A program made the position numbers and the translations under genes. A DNA stretch of 64,000 nt from Chloroflexota bacterium (GTDB lineage: Bacteria; Chloroflexota; Anaerolineae; B4-G1), in NCBI GenBank assembly GCA_024232355.1, contig JAAEPW010001230.1, forward strand, positions 1-64,000, written 5' to 3'. Positions 54,415 to 64,000 of the stretch are shown here, piece after piece; position 1 is the first letter of the stretch, and the number at the start of each line of letters is the position of its first letter. The notes beneath the pieces are model-generated. The model made no database searches and was not told the DNA's origin. It worked only from the letters and a program-made list of their open reading frames with translations.

Positions 54415-55983
54415 ATGAAGAAACTTGAAAATTTACTCCAAGCACTTGATACTGTTCAAGAACAGATTGGCGGTGATGTTACGATACACGCCATCACCGT
54501 TGATTCACGCCAGGTTCGCCTCGGCAGCATGTTTGCTGCTATACCTGGCGTTAGTGTAGATGGACATCGCTTTATTGCCGAGGCGGTGGAAAAGGGTGCG
54601 GTGGCGGTCGTTGGCGAGCGTCCTTTGTCCGAGTTGCCCGACATCCCAGATAAGGCATTTACATACGTACGTGTTCCCAACGCGCGAGAGGCATGGGGCT
54701 GGCTGTGTGCCGCTTGGCATGATTTTCCCTCTCGAAAAATGACGTTGGTTGGCGTCACTGGCACTGATGGCAAGACAACTACCGTCAATCTCATTTACAA
54801 TATCTTGCGCGCTGCGGGTTTCAATACTGGGATGGTCAGCACGGTAAATGCCCGCATTGGCCGAGAAGAGATTGATACGGGCCTCCACACTACCACTCCG
54901 GACGCGCCTGACGTGCAAGCGTACCTGGCGCGTATGGTCGAGGCCGGTACCACCCACGCTGTGTTGGAGGTCACCTCCCACGGGCTGGCTCAGCACCGCG
55001 TGGCGGGCTGTGACTTTGACGTGGCCGTGGTGACCAACATTACCCACGAGCATCTGGACGCGCATGGTGGTTCATTGAAGGCTTACCAGCAAGCCAAAGC
55101 TCGGCTTTTTGAGGGATTGGTAAACTCTTTTCGCAAACCCGGAATACCCAAGGTAGCGATTTTGAACCTGGATGACGATTCTTTCCGCTATCTAAGCCCC
55201 ATTCCGGCTGATCGCCAACTGATTTATTCTATCCCTGAATCCGCAGACGTGACTGTCCACGACGTAGAATTCGCTCCCGACCGAACTCGTTTCCCTCTTC
55301 ACACGCCCGTTGGGAAAACGTCTATCGATACTCTGCTAGTGGGAGCGTTTAACGTGAGCAATATTCTGGCAGCAGCGTCAGCTGGGATTGCTCTAGGGAT
55401 CGAGTTGGATATCATTCGAGAAGGGATATCTGCCGTGCAGGGCATTCCGGGCCGGATGGAGCGCATCGAAGCGGGACAGGATTTTTTGGCCATCGTGGAC
55501 TTTGCCCACACGCCCAACGCGCTCTTGCGCGCCTTGCAAACGGCGCGCAAGATGGGGGGGGAGGGGGGGCGCGTGATCGTTGTCTTTGGCAGCGCGGGGC
55601 TGCGCGACCGGGAGAAGCGAAGGATGATGGGCCATATTGCTGGAGAATTAGCCGATCTGGTGATCGTCACTGCTGAGGATCCTCGCACCGAGAGCTTGGA
55701 CGAGATCATAGCCGAAAGCATCGCTGCCGCCACAGCGGAGGGCAAACGCGAGGATGTGGACCTATGGTGCGTACCCGATCGGGGGGAGGCGATTTTGTTC
55801 GCATGCCAGCAGGCGCGCGCGGGTGACGTCGTCATCTCGTGCGGCAAAGGGCACGAACAGAGTATGTGTTTTGGTACCATCGAGTATCCCTGGGACGATC
55901 GGGAGGCGATGCGGCGGGCGCTTGAGGGCGAGACATTGGATACACTGCCTACAGCGCGACAGAAACTGGAGGACAAGGATTAA
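54415..55983 (+). CDS. murE: UDP-MurNAc-tripeptide synthetase
   Basis: 522-aa Mur ligase adding the third amino acid (meso-DAP, Lys or Orn) to UDP-MurNAc-L-Ala-D-Glu in the cytosol. P-loop GVTGTDGKTTTVNL, carbamylated-Lys region, HTTTPDAPDVQAYLARM and the C-terminal GAFNVSNILAA are visible. The specificity motif, DNPR in meso-DAP enzymes, reads EDPRTE: Arg is kept but Asn is Asp and the first Asp is Glu, so the amino acid is uncertain. The TAA stop is directly followed by the next ATG. Its presence implies a peptidoglycan wall. Confidence 0.93.
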   Translation: MKKLENLLQALDTVQEQIGGDVTIHAITVDSRQVRLGSMFAAIPGVSVDGHRFIAEAVEKGAVAVVGERPLSELPDIPDKAFTYVRVPNAREAWGWLCAAWHDFPSRKMTLVGVTGTDGKTTTVNLIYNILRAAGFNTGMVSTVNARIGREEIDTGLHTTTPDAPDVQAYLARMVEAGTTHAVLEVTSHGLAQHRVAGCDFDVAVVTNITHEHLDAHGGSLKAYQQAKARLFEGLVNSFRKPGIPKVAILNLDDDSFRYLSPIPADRQLIYSIPESADVTVHDVEFAPDRTRFPLHTPVGKTSIDTLLVGAFNVSNILAAASAGIALGIELDIIREGISAVQGIPGRMERIEAGQDFLAIVDFAHTPNALLRALQTARKMGGEGGRVIVVFGSAGLRDREKRRMMGHIAGELADLVIVTAEDPRTESLDEIIAESIAAATAEGKREDVDLWCVPDRGEAILFACQQARAGDVVISCGKGHEQSMCFGTIEYPWDDREAMRRALEGETLDTLPTARQKLEDKD

Positions 55984-56751
55984 ATGCCATACGCGGAAAC
56001 AGCAAGAGGGGACTTGTTCTACACCATGAGTCAAGGACTTGTAAAAGGCCCCACCGTGGTGCTCGTTCATGGAGCAGGGGGGATGCGCCTCCATTGGCCG
56101 GCTGAACTGCGCCGGATACCTGGAGCAACCGTTTACACGCTCGACTTGCCCGGTCATGGGCGTTCGAGGGGTGAGGGTTGTGATACCATCAATGGGTACG
56201 CCGAGGTCGTGGATGCTTTCATCCGCACCGTTGGCGTAGAGCAGGCCATCATCACTGGGCACTCGATGGGCGGGGCTATCGCGATAACGTTGGCCCTGGA
56301 CTTTGATTGTGTGGCTGGGCTGGTGCTGGTGGGGACTGGAGCACGGTTACGCGTGGCTCCTGCTATTTTAGATGGAATTCACAACAACTTTGCCAAGAGC
56401 GCGGAACTTGTTACACGTTTTGCTTGGTCGTCAGAGGCTCCTGCAAGGTTGACAGAATTGGGGCAACAAGCACTTTTGGATACTGATCCTGATGTGCTTT
56501 GGGGTGATTTTACTGCTTGTGATCATTTTGATGTGATGGATCGCTTGAGCGAAATCCAGGTTCCCACACTGGTCATCACGGGCACTGCTGATCGCCTGAC
56601 ACCGATCAAATACGCGCATTTTTTGGCCGAGTCTATCTCTGGGGCACACCTGATAACCATTGATGATGCAGGCCACATGGTGATGTTGGAGGAAGCCGTA
56701 GAGGTAGGAAAAGCGGTCCGAGAATTTTTGGGGAACCTCAAGAGCGGTTAG
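55984..56751 (+). CDS. Alpha/beta-hydrolase fold enzyme
   Basis: 255 aa. Oxyanion HGAGG near residue 24, nucleophile elbow GHSMGG (Ser near 90), acid in ITGTADRLTP and His in IDDAGHMVMLEE complete the catalytic triad order. No signal peptide. It starts at the base after the murE stop, so the two are co-translated. Substrate unknown: esterase, lactonase or thioesterase are all possible. Confidence 0.88.
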   Translation: MPYAETARGDLFYTMSQGLVKGPTVVLVHGAGGMRLHWPAELRRIPGATVYTLDLPGHGRSRGEGCDTINGYAEVVDAFIRTVGVEQAIITGHSMGGAIAITLALDFDCVAGLVLVGTGARLRVAPAILDGIHNNFAKSAELVTRFAWSSEAPARLTELGQQALLDTDPDVLWGDFTACDHFDVMDRLSEIQVPTLVITGTADRLTPIKYAHFLAESISGAHLITIDDAGHMVMLEEAVEVGKAVREFLGNLKSG

Positions 56752-56767
56752 ACGTTCTACAGAAATC

Positions 56768-56797
56768 AAAAGCGCCAGCTTGAGGCTGGCGCTTTTT
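56768..56797. terminator. Bidirectional intrinsic terminator between the hydrolase and rho genes
   Basis: AAAAGCGCCAGC-ttgag-GCTGGCGCTTTTT gives a 12-bp stem with an A run on one side and a T run on the other. It separates two convergent genes that end at 56751 (+) and 56800 (-). Confidence 0.93.
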
Positions 56798-56799
56798 GT

Positions 56800-58101
56800 T
56801 TATCGGCTGTCCATTTCTGCCATTCTCGCGAACAGGTCGAGAAATTCATCATTACTTTGGGTCTGTCTGAGGATACGCAGCAATTCTTGCATTGCTTTTG
56901 CGGCACTGTATCCGGATCCTTGCGAATCCAGAAAACGCTGTCTCATGATCCATATCCTTTGTAATGTGTCTTCTTCGAGCAGCAATTCCTCCCGCCGTGT
57001 ACTGGAACGTTCAATGTCGAACGCGGGGAATATACGGCGCTCTTGGAATTTGCGACTCAGATGGAGTTCCATGTTGCCGGTGCCTTTGAACTCTTCGTAA
57101 ATCATATCATCCATCCGGCTGCCGGTATCAATCAGACAAGTGGCGACGATAGTGAGGCTTCCACCATCCTCGATGTTGCGTGCTGCGCCGAAAAAATGTT
57201 TCGGTGGGTAGAGTGCCGCGGGATCGAGTCCACCAGAGAGGGTGCGACCACTGGGCTGCACCACTAGGTTGTAAGCGCGTGAGAGACGCGTGATACTATC
57301 GAGAAGAATGACGACGTCTCGTCCGTCCTCCACCAGCCGCTTGGCTCGGGCCAGAGCAACCTCTGCTACCCGCGCGTGGCTTTTCACTGGCTCATCAAAG
57401 GTCGAACTGATGACTTCGGCATCGACTGAACGATCCATATCGGTGACCTCTTCAGGGCGCTCGCCGATGAGGACGACCATCAGATGTACTTCGGGATGAC
57501 TGGATGAGATGCCATTGGCTATTCGTTTGAGAACGGTGGTCTTGCCAGCCTTGGGTGGCGATACAATGAGCCCGCGCTGCCCTTTACCAATCGGAACAAT
57601 CATGCTTAACAGCCGCATTGTCAAATTGCCCGATGTTTCCAGCATGAAACGTTCATCAGGAAAGATCGGTGTCTGCGACTCGAAATATGGTCGTTTTTTG
57701 GCCGCCTCTGGGTCTATGCCATTTACGGCCTCTACCCGCAAGAGGCTAAAATATTTTTCATTCTCCTTTGGTGGTCGAACTTGGCCCACGACCATATCGC
57801 CGGTGCGCAATCCAAAGCGTCGGATCTGAGATTGGGAGACGTAGACATCTTCACGGCCTGGCTTGTACTGAGCACCGCGTAGATAGCCCTTGCTATCATC
57901 AACAATGTCCAGTACGCCACCACCGAATCTTAGACCCTCTCTTTCTGCTTTGGCCCGTAGCAATCGCAGGATCAGATCTTCTTTTTTCAATCGAGTATAG
58001 CCCGAGATTTCCCACTCTTTGGCCAACTCGCGCAACTCGGGCAGTCTCCTGGTCTCCAGGCTAGCCATATCGATTTCATTCGCGTTATTTTTCTCGGTCA
58101 T
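56800..58101 (-). CDS. rho: Transcription termination factor Rho
   Basis: Hexameric RNA helicase. I prefer ATG 58101 (GAGGG upstream; 433 aa), which leaves 34 bp after fbp; an in-frame ATG at 58143 would overlap fbp. N-terminal SAP-like part ([25 protein letters not shown]), the RNA-binding cold-shock domain ([31 protein letters not shown]), Walker A PPKAGKTT, Walker [17 protein letters not shown], and the secondary RNA site [13 protein letters not shown] [11 protein letters not shown] are all present. Confidence 0.96.
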   Translation of the reverse strand: MTEKNNANEIDMASLETRRLPELRELAKEWEISGYTRLKKEDLILRLLRAKAEREGLRFGGGVLDIVDDSKGYLRGAQYKPGREDVYVSQSQIRRFGLRTGDMVVGQVRPPKENEKYFSLLRVEAVNGIDPEAAKKRPYFESQTPIFPDERFMLETSGNLTMRLLSMIVPIGKGQRGLIVSPPKAGKTTVLKRIANGISSSHPEVHLMVVLIGERPEEVTDMDRSVDAEVISSTFDEPVKSHARVAEVALARAKRLVEDGRDVVILLDSITRLSRAYNLVVQPSGRTLSGGLDPAALYPPKHFFGAARNIEDGGSLTIVATCLIDTGSRMDDMIYEEFKGTGNMELHLSRKFQERRIFPAFDIERSSTRREELLLEEDTLQRIWIMRQRFLDSQGSGYSAAKAMQELLRILRQTQSNDEFLDLFARMAEMDSR

Positions 58102-58135
58102 TTCTATACCCTCAGCATAGTTTACTTGTTTGTCC

Positions 58136-59146
58136 TTATTCATCGTAGCGAGAAATGAATTCCTTTGCTTTATCTACCAAATCTCGATTGCCGATGAATA
58201 GAGGGACACGTTGGTGCAAACTCTCAGGTTGCATATCGAGGATCCTATGATGCCCATTTGAAGCGTGGCCTCCCGCTTGTTCAATGACAAAAGCTAGCGG
58301 AGTCGCTTCGTAGAGCAAGCGAAGCTTGCCACTAGATTTTTTACTGTCTGCGGGATAACAAAAGATGCCTCCAGCCAACAAATTGCGATGAAAATCTGCC
58401 ACGAGGGAGCCGATATAGCGACACGAAAGCGGTTCGCGAGGATAATCTGGATCCATTCCTCGCAACCAGTGTATGAACTTTTTTGTACCCGCACTCCAAT
58501 ACTGCTCATATCCTTGGTTGACACTATAGTACTTTGGTTTGTCTGGAACACGAATGTTTGGATGAGAGAGCAAAAATTCTCCCAAGGCAGGGTCAAGCGT
58601 GAACCCATGCACACCTTGCCCGGTCGTATAAACTAGCACTGTGCTTGAACCAAAGATCACATAGCCTGCTGCAACTAGATGTGTCCCTTTCTGAAGGCAA
58701 TCCGCCAGTGTGCCTGGTCCGCCTTCGCTTAATCGGCGGTAGATGCCAAAAATGGTGCCGATACTGATATTGGCGTCGATATTTGAAGATCCATCAAGAG
58801 GATCAAAGACGAGGACATATTTGCCAGTGTCGTATTCTTTTGATATAGGGATGATGTCTTCATGTTCTTCTGAGGCCATCACTGCCAGCCGACCAGTGAA
58901 ACTATTCATTCGCACGATTGTCTGGTCGGCGAAAACGTCCAATTTCATCTGTTGTTCATCTTGAACATTCACTTTACCGGCCAAGCCTAGGATTTCAACC
59001 AATCCGGCGCGAGTGGTCTCCCGAGCAATGATTTTTGCCGCCAGAGCCATGTCGTACAATAGACTGGAGAGCGCACCTGTCGCTTTGGGATAACGTCTTT
59101 GTTGGTCGATGATATGTCGTTCAATCGTGACGATTTGTTCGTGCAT
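58136..59146 (-). CDS. fbp: Fructose-1,6-bisphosphatase class I
   Basis: 336 aa from ATG 59146 (AGGA upstream; the longer frame to 59173 is rejected). Metal site motifs: [34 protein letters not shown]; substrate loop [22 protein letters not shown] and the C-terminal QAGGHASNG. Hydrolyses fructose 1,6-bisphosphate in gluconeogenesis; with ppdK in the same window it supports growth on non-sugar carbon. Confidence 0.96.
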   Translation of the reverse strand: MHEQIVTIERHIIDQQRRYPKATGALSSLLYDMALAAKIIARETTRAGLVEILGLAGKVNVQDEQQMKLDVFADQTIVRMNSFTGRLAVMASEEHEDIIPISKEYDTGKYVLVFDPLDGSSNIDANISIGTIFGIYRRLSEGGPGTLADCLQKGTHLVAAGYVIFGSSTVLVYTTGQGVHGFTLDPALGEFLLSHPNIRVPDKPKYYSVNQGYEQYWSAGTKKFIHWLRGMDPDYPREPLSCRYIGSLVADFHRNLLAGGIFCYPADSKKSSGKLRLLYEATPLAFVIEQAGGHASNGHHRILDMQPESLHQRVPLFIGNRDLVDKAKEFISRYDE

Positions 59147-59192
59147 ACTTTTCCTACTCCGAGATGGCCCCAAGGTGACCCGCTAGGAGTTG

Positions 59193-59600
59193 TTAGTCGA
59201 GATACCACACCCAGCGAGTGCCCCGAATCTCTCGAATAATATCAGTGGTTGAAAGAATGCCTAACGGTTTGCCATCCTCACTCACCACCAACAGACGGTG
59301 AATTTTGCTCTCTAGTAGTTTTTGAGATGCTTCTCCTATTGTAGCGTCCTCCGAGATATTGATTACTGTAGAAGTCATCACGTCGCGTGCCTGGATAGTT
59401 GATAGATTTTCCCCGTAATGGGCAATGATATCAATATGAGACACTACACCAACCGGTGGTTCTCCTTCTCGCTCGGTTACCATGACGGCGTGTACTTCTG
59501 TGTCGGCCATCACTCTCACTACCTCCTGGAGGGGAGAATCAGGTTTGCACAAGATAACACCCTTGTGATATATGTCGCGTACATGTTGCTCTTTGTCCAT
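59193..59600 (-). CDS. CBS-domain pair protein
   Basis: 135 aa from ATG 59600, which has AAGGAG; the frame continues upstream to 59669 inside cdsA and is rejected. Two CBS motifs (VMADTEVHAVMVTEREGEPPVGVVSHIDII and LLESKIHRLLVVSEDGKPLGILSTTDIIREI) make up nearly the whole protein. Such stand-alone pairs bind adenine nucleotides; the partner is unknown. Confidence 0.9.
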   Translation of the reverse strand: MDKEQHVRDIYHKGVILCKPDSPLQEVVRVMADTEVHAVMVTEREGEPPVGVVSHIDIIAHYGENLSTIQARDVMTSTVINISEDATIGEASQKLLESKIHRLLVVSEDGKPLGILSTTDIIREIRGTRWVWYLD

Positions 59601-59620
59601 AGATTTTGCTCCTTGTGATG

Positions 59621-60409
59621 TCAAAGTACAAATAATGACAAATAATAATAACCGATTACGGCCGCCCACAGGATGCTGTCTACGCGATCCAAAACCCCTC
59701 CGTGTCCGGGAATCAGTTTGCTACTGTCTTTTGCGCCCGCGTACCGTTTGATCATCGAGATAGCCAAGTCACCTATTGGAGCAAAGATAGCAACCAACAG
59801 GCCCAAGACCAAGCCGTGTGCGGTTCCCAGATGCCAGAGCGAGGCCAGTAATGCTGTTACCAATGCACCTACGATTATTCCTCCAATATACCCTTCCCAT
59901 GTTTTTCCAGGGCTTATGGCAGGTGCTAGTTTGTGCTTGCCCCAAGCTCGTCCGATAAAGTATGCACCGCTGTCGGCAAACATGATGGAAAGTATTGTGG
60001 TCAGTGTCCACCAAAGGCCGTTGGGGAAGTCTCGTCGTAGCCCGATCAAGCAGGCCCCACATATCCCCAGATATAGGCCTCCTGTTACGGTCAACGCCCA
60101 ATCTGGTACGGGTGACTCTTGCTGGTGAAACAGATGCCATGCTAAGGATCCCAATATAATCAATATCATACCGGGTCGTGACAGTTCCAATGTTGGGGCA
60201 TAAGCATCCAACAGCAATATCCACACCATCCCAATCCCAAAAACGAGTGCAGGGTGAAAGCCTTTACGGGCCACCAATTGGCAAAACTCAAATTCGGCCA
60301 GAGTCAGCAATACCACCAGTAGGATGAAGAATGACAATTCCCCCTGGTGGATGCAACCGATGACAATCGGGAGCAGGACAATAGCTGTGAGTGCGCGTGT
60401 ACGTAGCAC
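59621..60409 (-). CDS. cdsA: Phosphatidate cytidylyltransferase
   Basis: 262 aa, about seven to eight membrane helices. Family signature near the C-terminus: APIGDLAISMIKRYAGAKDSSKLIPGHGGVLDRVDSI, with ISPGKTWEGYIGG before it. Makes CDP-diacylglycerol from phosphatidate and CTP. Order uppS-cdsA is standard. Confidence 0.95.
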   Translation of the reverse strand: MLRTRALTAIVLLPIVIGCIHQGELSFFILLVVLLTLAEFEFCQLVARKGFHPALVFGIGMVWILLLDAYAPTLELSRPGMILIILGSLAWHLFHQQESPVPDWALTVTGGLYLGICGACLIGLRRDFPNGLWWTLTTILSIMFADSGAYFIGRAWGKHKLAPAISPGKTWEGYIGGIIVGALVTALLASLWHLGTAHGLVLGLLVAIFAPIGDLAISMIKRYAGAKDSSKLIPGHGGVLDRVDSILWAAVIGYYYLSLFVL

Positions 60410-60498
60410 AGGTCAAGAAGTATTAGAGAGTAATATTTGGCACGCAGAGTACCGTGCCAGTAACAAAGGTTCTAGAGTTGCCTATTTGCATAGGCGAT

Positions 60499-61230
60499 TC
60501 ACTGGGACACCAGGCCAAAACGACGCTCACGTTGGTTGTAATTTACCAAGGCTTGATAGAGTTCATCTTTGCCAAAGTCAGGCCACAGAGTAGGGGTCAC
60601 GTAAAACTCGGAATACGCTCCCTGCCAGATGAGAAAGTTGCTAACTCGCATTTCTCCACTGGTACGAATGATCATATCGGGATCAGGTAGCTTGGATGTA
60701 TAGAGATAATGGCTAATGAGCGAGTCGTCTACTTGTTCTACAGATACACCATCCGCGATAATACGGCGTACTGCGTGAACCAACTCGGATCGTCCACCAT
60801 AGTCGAAAGCCACGTTAAGAATCAGTTGTTGATTATTCTTTGTCATTTTAATGGCATCCAAGACTTTTTGTTGTAGCCTTGGGGCAAGACGATCCAGTCG
60901 GCCAAGGTGATGCAATTGGACACCCTCTTTGTGCAATTCAGCCAGTTCCCGGTCAATCATCCGCTCAAAGATAGCCAATAGGGCTTTGATCTCAGTCTCA
61001 GGCCGCCCCCAGTTCTCGGTCGAAAAGGCGTAAATAGTTAAAATCTGTACACCAAACTTGACTGCCGCTCGCAATACATTGCGCAAGGCTTCTGTCCCTG
61101 CACGATGCCCTGCTGCTCTTGGCAATCCTCGTGCCTGAGCCCAGCGGCCGTTACCATCCATAATGATGCCAATGTGCTGGGGTACCCGTTCTTGAGGTGG
61201 GTACTGATCATTCTGTATTTGAGGGGACAT
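60499..61230 (-). CDS. uppS: Undecaprenyl diphosphate synthase
   Basis: 243-aa cis-prenyltransferase. HIGIIMDGNGRWAQARG carries the Mg-binding Asp, followed by GHRAGTEALRNV and YAFSTENWGRP; the C-terminal conserved RTSGEMRVSNFLIWQGAYSEFY is present. Makes the C55 lipid carrier for cell-wall synthesis, consistent with murE. Confidence 0.96.
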   Translation of the reverse strand: MSPQIQNDQYPPQERVPQHIGIIMDGNGRWAQARGLPRAAGHRAGTEALRNVLRAAVKFGVQILTIYAFSTENWGRPETEIKALLAIFERMIDRELAELHKEGVQLHHLGRLDRLAPRLQQKVLDAIKMTKNNQQLILNVAFDYGGRSELVHAVRRIIADGVSVEQVDDSLISHYLYTSKLPDPDMIIRTSGEMRVSNFLIWQGAYSEFYVTPTLWPDFGKDELYQALVNYNQRERRFGLVSQ

Positions 61231-61282
61231 AATTGTAGGCTAATACGGTAGGCTAATTCAAGGTGATATGCGAGAAATTCCG

Positions 61283-61840
61283 TTAATTTTCTGTGACCTC
61301 TCGCTGTTTGCGGTCACTGATATCGTCCATTTGCTTAATAAAGCGATCTGTGAGAGCCTGAACATCATCTTTGCCACGGTAGAAATCGTCTTCAGGAATA
61401 AGTTTTTCCTTCTCAAATTCGCGTAGATCATCTACTGTGTCTCGGCGAATATTTCGCAGTGACACTTTTCCTTCCTCTACACGTTGCCGCACCATCTTGG
61501 CCAGTTCTTTACGTCGTTCTTCGGTCAGACGTGGGATTGGGAGCCGAATAATTCTGCCATCATTGGAAGGCGTAAGACCCAGTTCGGATTTGAGGATCGC
61601 TCGCTCAATGTCGGGCAGCGATCCAGGATCATAAGGTCGAATAGTGAGCAATTGGGGTTCTGGAGCTCCAATGACGGCCAATTGCTTGAGAGGCGTTGGT
61701 GTACCATAGTATTCCACCATTACCCGTTCTACCAGCGCCGGTGAGGCTCTGCCAGTGCGAATAGTGCGTAAATCGATCTCTAATGCCTCGACAGTTTTAC
61801 GCATACGATTTTCTACGTCATGAAGCAATTCTTTGATCAT
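61283..61840 (-). CDS. frr: Ribosome recycling factor
   Basis: 185 aa, full length. MRKTVEALEIDLRTIRTGRASPALVERV at the start and RLPIPRLTEERRKELAKMVR in the coiled coil are family hallmarks. Splits post-termination ribosomes with EF-G. Confidence 0.97.
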   Translation of the reverse strand: MIKELLHDVENRMRKTVEALEIDLRTIRTGRASPALVERVMVEYYGTPTPLKQLAVIGAPEPQLLTIRPYDPGSLPDIERAILKSELGLTPSNDGRIIRLPIPRLTEERRKELAKMVRQRVEEGKVSLRNIRRDTVDDLREFEKEKLIPEDDFYRGKDDVQALTDRFIKQMDDISDRKQREVTEN

Positions 61841-61903
61841 CTTTAATCTCAGTTTTGTGGCAATTTTCTTTTGAGACGTTCTCTAGCGATGGCGTCTTGT
61901 ATG

Positions 61904-62620
61904 TTATCTAGAAACTAGTGTTCCGATAGATTCTCCCACTACGGCTTGCTCTAAACTGTGGGGTTGCCATAGGTTAAGCACGAGGATAGGCAGGTCATTT
62001 TCCATGCACAATGAGATCGCCGTGGCATCCATCACACCTACTCGTAGTTCGAGTGCCTGCATATAGTTCAAAGTGTCGAATCGCTCAGCATTAGGATTCT
62101 CATGCGGGTCCTCATTATAGACGCCGTCCACTTTGGTTGCCTTGATCAGCAAGTCAGCGTCGACTTCCATCGCCCTGAGCGCTGCCGCTGTATCGGTGGT
62201 GAAATACGGGTTACCCGTACCACCACCGATGATGACAACGCGGCCTTTCTCTAGATGTCGTATTGCACGTAAGCGGATATAGGGTTCGGCAATGGCTCTC
62301 ATTTCAATAGAAGTTTGAACCCGGGTAGTAATCCCCATACGCTCCAGCGCATCGGCTAATGCTAGGGCATTCATTACTGTTGCCAGCATACCCATATGAT
62401 CTGCCGTGGCGCGGTCCATCCCATGTACGAGACCATCTCGACCGCGCCAGATGTTACCTGCGCCCAAAACGATGACGACTTCTACTTCCAAGTTGCGCAC
62501 GGCCAACACTTTGGCCGCAATCTCTTCTGCTATGTGAGGGCTAATACCATATCCCCCCGGACTGGCCAGTGATTCTCCACCCAGTTTGAGCAAGACCCGT
62601 TTGTACTTGGCTACAGACAT
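61904..62620 (-). CDS. pyrH: Uridylate kinase
   Basis: 238-aa UMP kinase of the amino-acid-kinase fold. [50 protein letters not shown] and [17 protein letters not shown] are diagnostic. It sits between tsf and frr, as in most bacteria. Confidence 0.97.
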   Translation of the reverse strand: MSVAKYKRVLLKLGGESLASPGGYGISPHIAEEIAAKVLAVRNLEVEVVIVLGAGNIWRGRDGLVHGMDRATADHMGMLATVMNALALADALERMGITTRVQTSIEMRAIAEPYIRLRAIRHLEKGRVVIIGGGTGNPYFTTDTAAALRAMEVDADLLIKATKVDGVYNEDPHENPNAERFDTLNYMQALELRVGVMDATAISLCMENDLPILVLNLWQPHSLEQAVVGESIGTLVSR

Positions 62621-62646
62621 ATTGTTTGCCTTACGGAATCTGTCAG

Positions 62647-63249
62647 TTACTCTAACTCTTCGCCCAGTTCGTAGCGCACAAAGCGACGTAAAACGATCTT
62701 TTCGCCCAGTTTGGCGAGAACGTCTTCAACTAGATCTTTTATGGTTTTATCTTCGTCTTTGACAAAGGGTTGTTCCATCAGGCAAACCTGTTCGTAGAAT
62801 TTGGTCAGTTTTCCCTCAACGATACGATCTAAAATGTGTTCGGGCTTACCTTCTTCTAAAGCCTGAGCACGGAAGGCAGTTCTCTCTTTTTCTCTTACTT
62901 CCTCAGGTATGTCTTCTTGAGCGAGATAGCGTGGCGCTGCAAAGGCGATGTGAAGTGCCACATCATGAGCCAATGCCTTAAAATCGTCTGTGCGAGCGAC
63001 AAAATCGGTCTCGCAATTCAATTCTAGCATCACGGCGACGCGATTGCCCGGATGAGCGTATATTTCCACAAGGCCTTCAAGTGCTTGACGATCTTCTCGT
63101 TCGGCAGCTGCAGCTAATCCTTTTTCACGCAGGCTAGTTACTGCAGCCTCAAAATCGCCGTTACAGGCTTCCAATGTCTTGCGACAGTCCAACACACCAG
63201 CGCCAGTCTCCTGACGCAGTTCTTTAACCATTTGGGTGGTGATTTCCAA
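62647..63249 (-). CDS. tsf: Elongation factor Ts
   Basis: 200 aa, the short form found outside proteobacteria. [25 protein letters not shown] (UBA-like N-domain) and [27 protein letters not shown] are clear. The start is TTG at 63249 with AAGGAG upstream. Recycles EF-Tu-GDP. Confidence 0.96.
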   Translation of the reverse strand: MEITTQMVKELRQETGAGVLDCRKTLEACNGDFEAAVTSLREKGLAAAAEREDRQALEGLVEIYAHPGNRVAVMLELNCETDFVARTDDFKALAHDVALHIAFAAPRYLAQEDIPEEVREKERTAFRAQALEEGKPEHILDRIVEGKLTKFYEQVCLMEQPFVKDEDKTIKDLVEDVLAKLGEKIVLRRFVRYELGEELE

Positions 63250-63299
63250 GTCTTGTTCTCCTTACTCTAAAATCTTGTAAAGTACCCGCCACAGAGGAA

Positions 63300-64000
63300 C
63301 TAGACCTCTTCCGTTGCCTCTACATTTTCTTGTGCAACGGCTGGTGGTATATCTTCTACTGTTACGTCAGTTGCTGGTTCATTTAGAGCCTCGGTAGGTT
63401 CGGTCTGTTCTTGAGACTCTTCAACGATGCCCTCAGGTTCAATTGATTCATCTGCCAACGTCGCATCTGTAGCAGGTACTATTTCTTCTTCCTGCTCATC
63501 AAATGTTAATTCCTTTAGACGGGCCAGAGTGGCGGCGCTGAGATATTTTTCGTCCTCAATGCTGATTTCTTCACTCTCAAGAGCCTGTTCTGGCTCGTAA
63601 GCTTTTCGCTGGGCCACTCCTTCCAGTACAGCATCGGCAAATATTGAGGTGAGCAACTTGATCGCACGGATTGCATCGTCGTTGGCCGGAATTACGTAAT
63701 CAATTGGGTCGGGATTACAATTGGTGTCAACAATAGCTAGGATGGGAATGCCCAGTTTGTTGGCCTCTGCAACCGCAGTGGTTTCCCGCCGTACGTCCGC
63801 AACAAAGAGCAAGTCAGGGAGGTCTCGCATTTCTCTGATCCCCCCCAACCGGTTGTTAAGTTTCTCGATCTGACGTTGTAGACCAAGGGCCTCTTTCTTT
63901 GTCAGACGCTCAAAGTCACCCCGATCACGGCGCGCTTCCAAGTTGAGCAAGTAATCAATGCGCTGCCGGATGGTGCGCCAGTTGGTCAGTGTGCCGCCTA
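63300..64000 (-). CDS. rpsB: Ribosomal protein S2, 5' end beyond the window, with long acidic C-terminal tail
   Basis: The gene enters from the right edge; its frame is open through 64000 ([18 protein letters not shown]). Internal family motifs [41 protein letters not shown] and [34 protein letters not shown] are standard. After the usual end near VLEGVAQRK, about 110 further residues rich in Glu, Asp, Pro and Thr follow. rpsB-tsf-pyrH-frr is the classic order. Confidence 0.95.
   Translation of the reverse strand, partial: GGTLTNWRTIRQRIDYLLNLEARRDRGDFERLTKKEALGLQRQIEKLNNRLGGIREMRDLPDLLFVADVRRETTAVAEANKLGIPILAIVDTNCNPDPIDYVIPANDDAIRAIKLLTSIFADAVLEGVAQRKAYEPEQALESEEISIEDEKYLSAATLARLKELTFDEQEEEIVPATDATLADESIEPEGIVEESQEQTEPTEALNEPATDVTVEDIPPAVAQENVEATEEV

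Overview
The window is bacterial, contiguous and densely coded, with an anaerobe's gene set. Gene content and architectures suggest a Chloroflexota bacterium, probably of the Anaerolineae type: an atpF-atpH fusion, EV/PVE-rich linkers on a sugar-binding lipoprotein, frequent TTG starts, Hdr/Mvh-type redox modules, and murE, which argues against the wall-less Dehalococcoidia. This placement is inference, because no 16S rRNA is present. I found no rRNA, tRNA or CRISPR array.

Layout. 0.4-7.1 kb (+): ppdK behind a near-consensus promoter, then dnaG and the primary sigma factor. 7.1-13.3 kb (-): a phosphatase remnant beside a palindromic element, a three-gene ABC export/FtsX-type system (ATPase, 948-aa permease, HlyD-like lipoprotein) and an AIM24-family protein. 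13.4-27.5 kb (-): a carbohydrate locus with a LacI-type regulator whose operator fills the spacer of its own promoter. It holds a binding protein, two permeases, an MsmX-type ATPase, a GT4 glycosyltransferase, a phosphodiester-glycosidase-like protein and a GH13_18 phosphorylase; a GH38 alpha-mannosidase lies next to it. 27.5-33.1 kb: UbiB-type kinase, pentapeptide-repeat protein, a large lipoprotein with a possible Cys-His-Asp catalytic domain, and a patatin.

33.1-43.9 kb (+): energy conservation. The membrane arm of complex I (nuoA,H,J,K,L,M,N, without B,C,D,I) is followed by the F0 part of ATP synthase (atpI,B,E and an atpF-delta fusion), which ends at a hairpin without any F1 alpha/gamma/beta/epsilon genes. 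NuoL and AtpB both carry histidine/acid-rich insertions.

44.1-53.8 kb (+): the most striking region. A MoaD-like protein and a tungsten-type aldehyde:ferredoxin oxidoreductase (AOR) are followed by a polyferredoxin, an HdrA-MvhD fusion, an HdrC-ferredoxin-MvhD fusion, the small and large subunits of a group-3 [NiFe] hydrogenase, and a second polyferredoxin. HdrA is split by one in-frame TGA at exactly the Cys position of the family motif. A stem-loop with a bulged U and a GG apical loop follows the TGA, so I read this as a selenocysteine codon. No HdrB is present. The set looks like a flavin-based module joining H2, ferredoxin and an AOR-type aldehyde/acid couple.

53.9-64 kb: a TIGR04076 protein divergent from murE and an alpha/beta hydrolase; then, on the minus strand, a conserved housekeeping series in transcription order rpsB (cut by the window end), tsf, pyrH, frr, uppS, cdsA, a CBS-domain gene, fbp and rho, closed by a bidirectional terminator.
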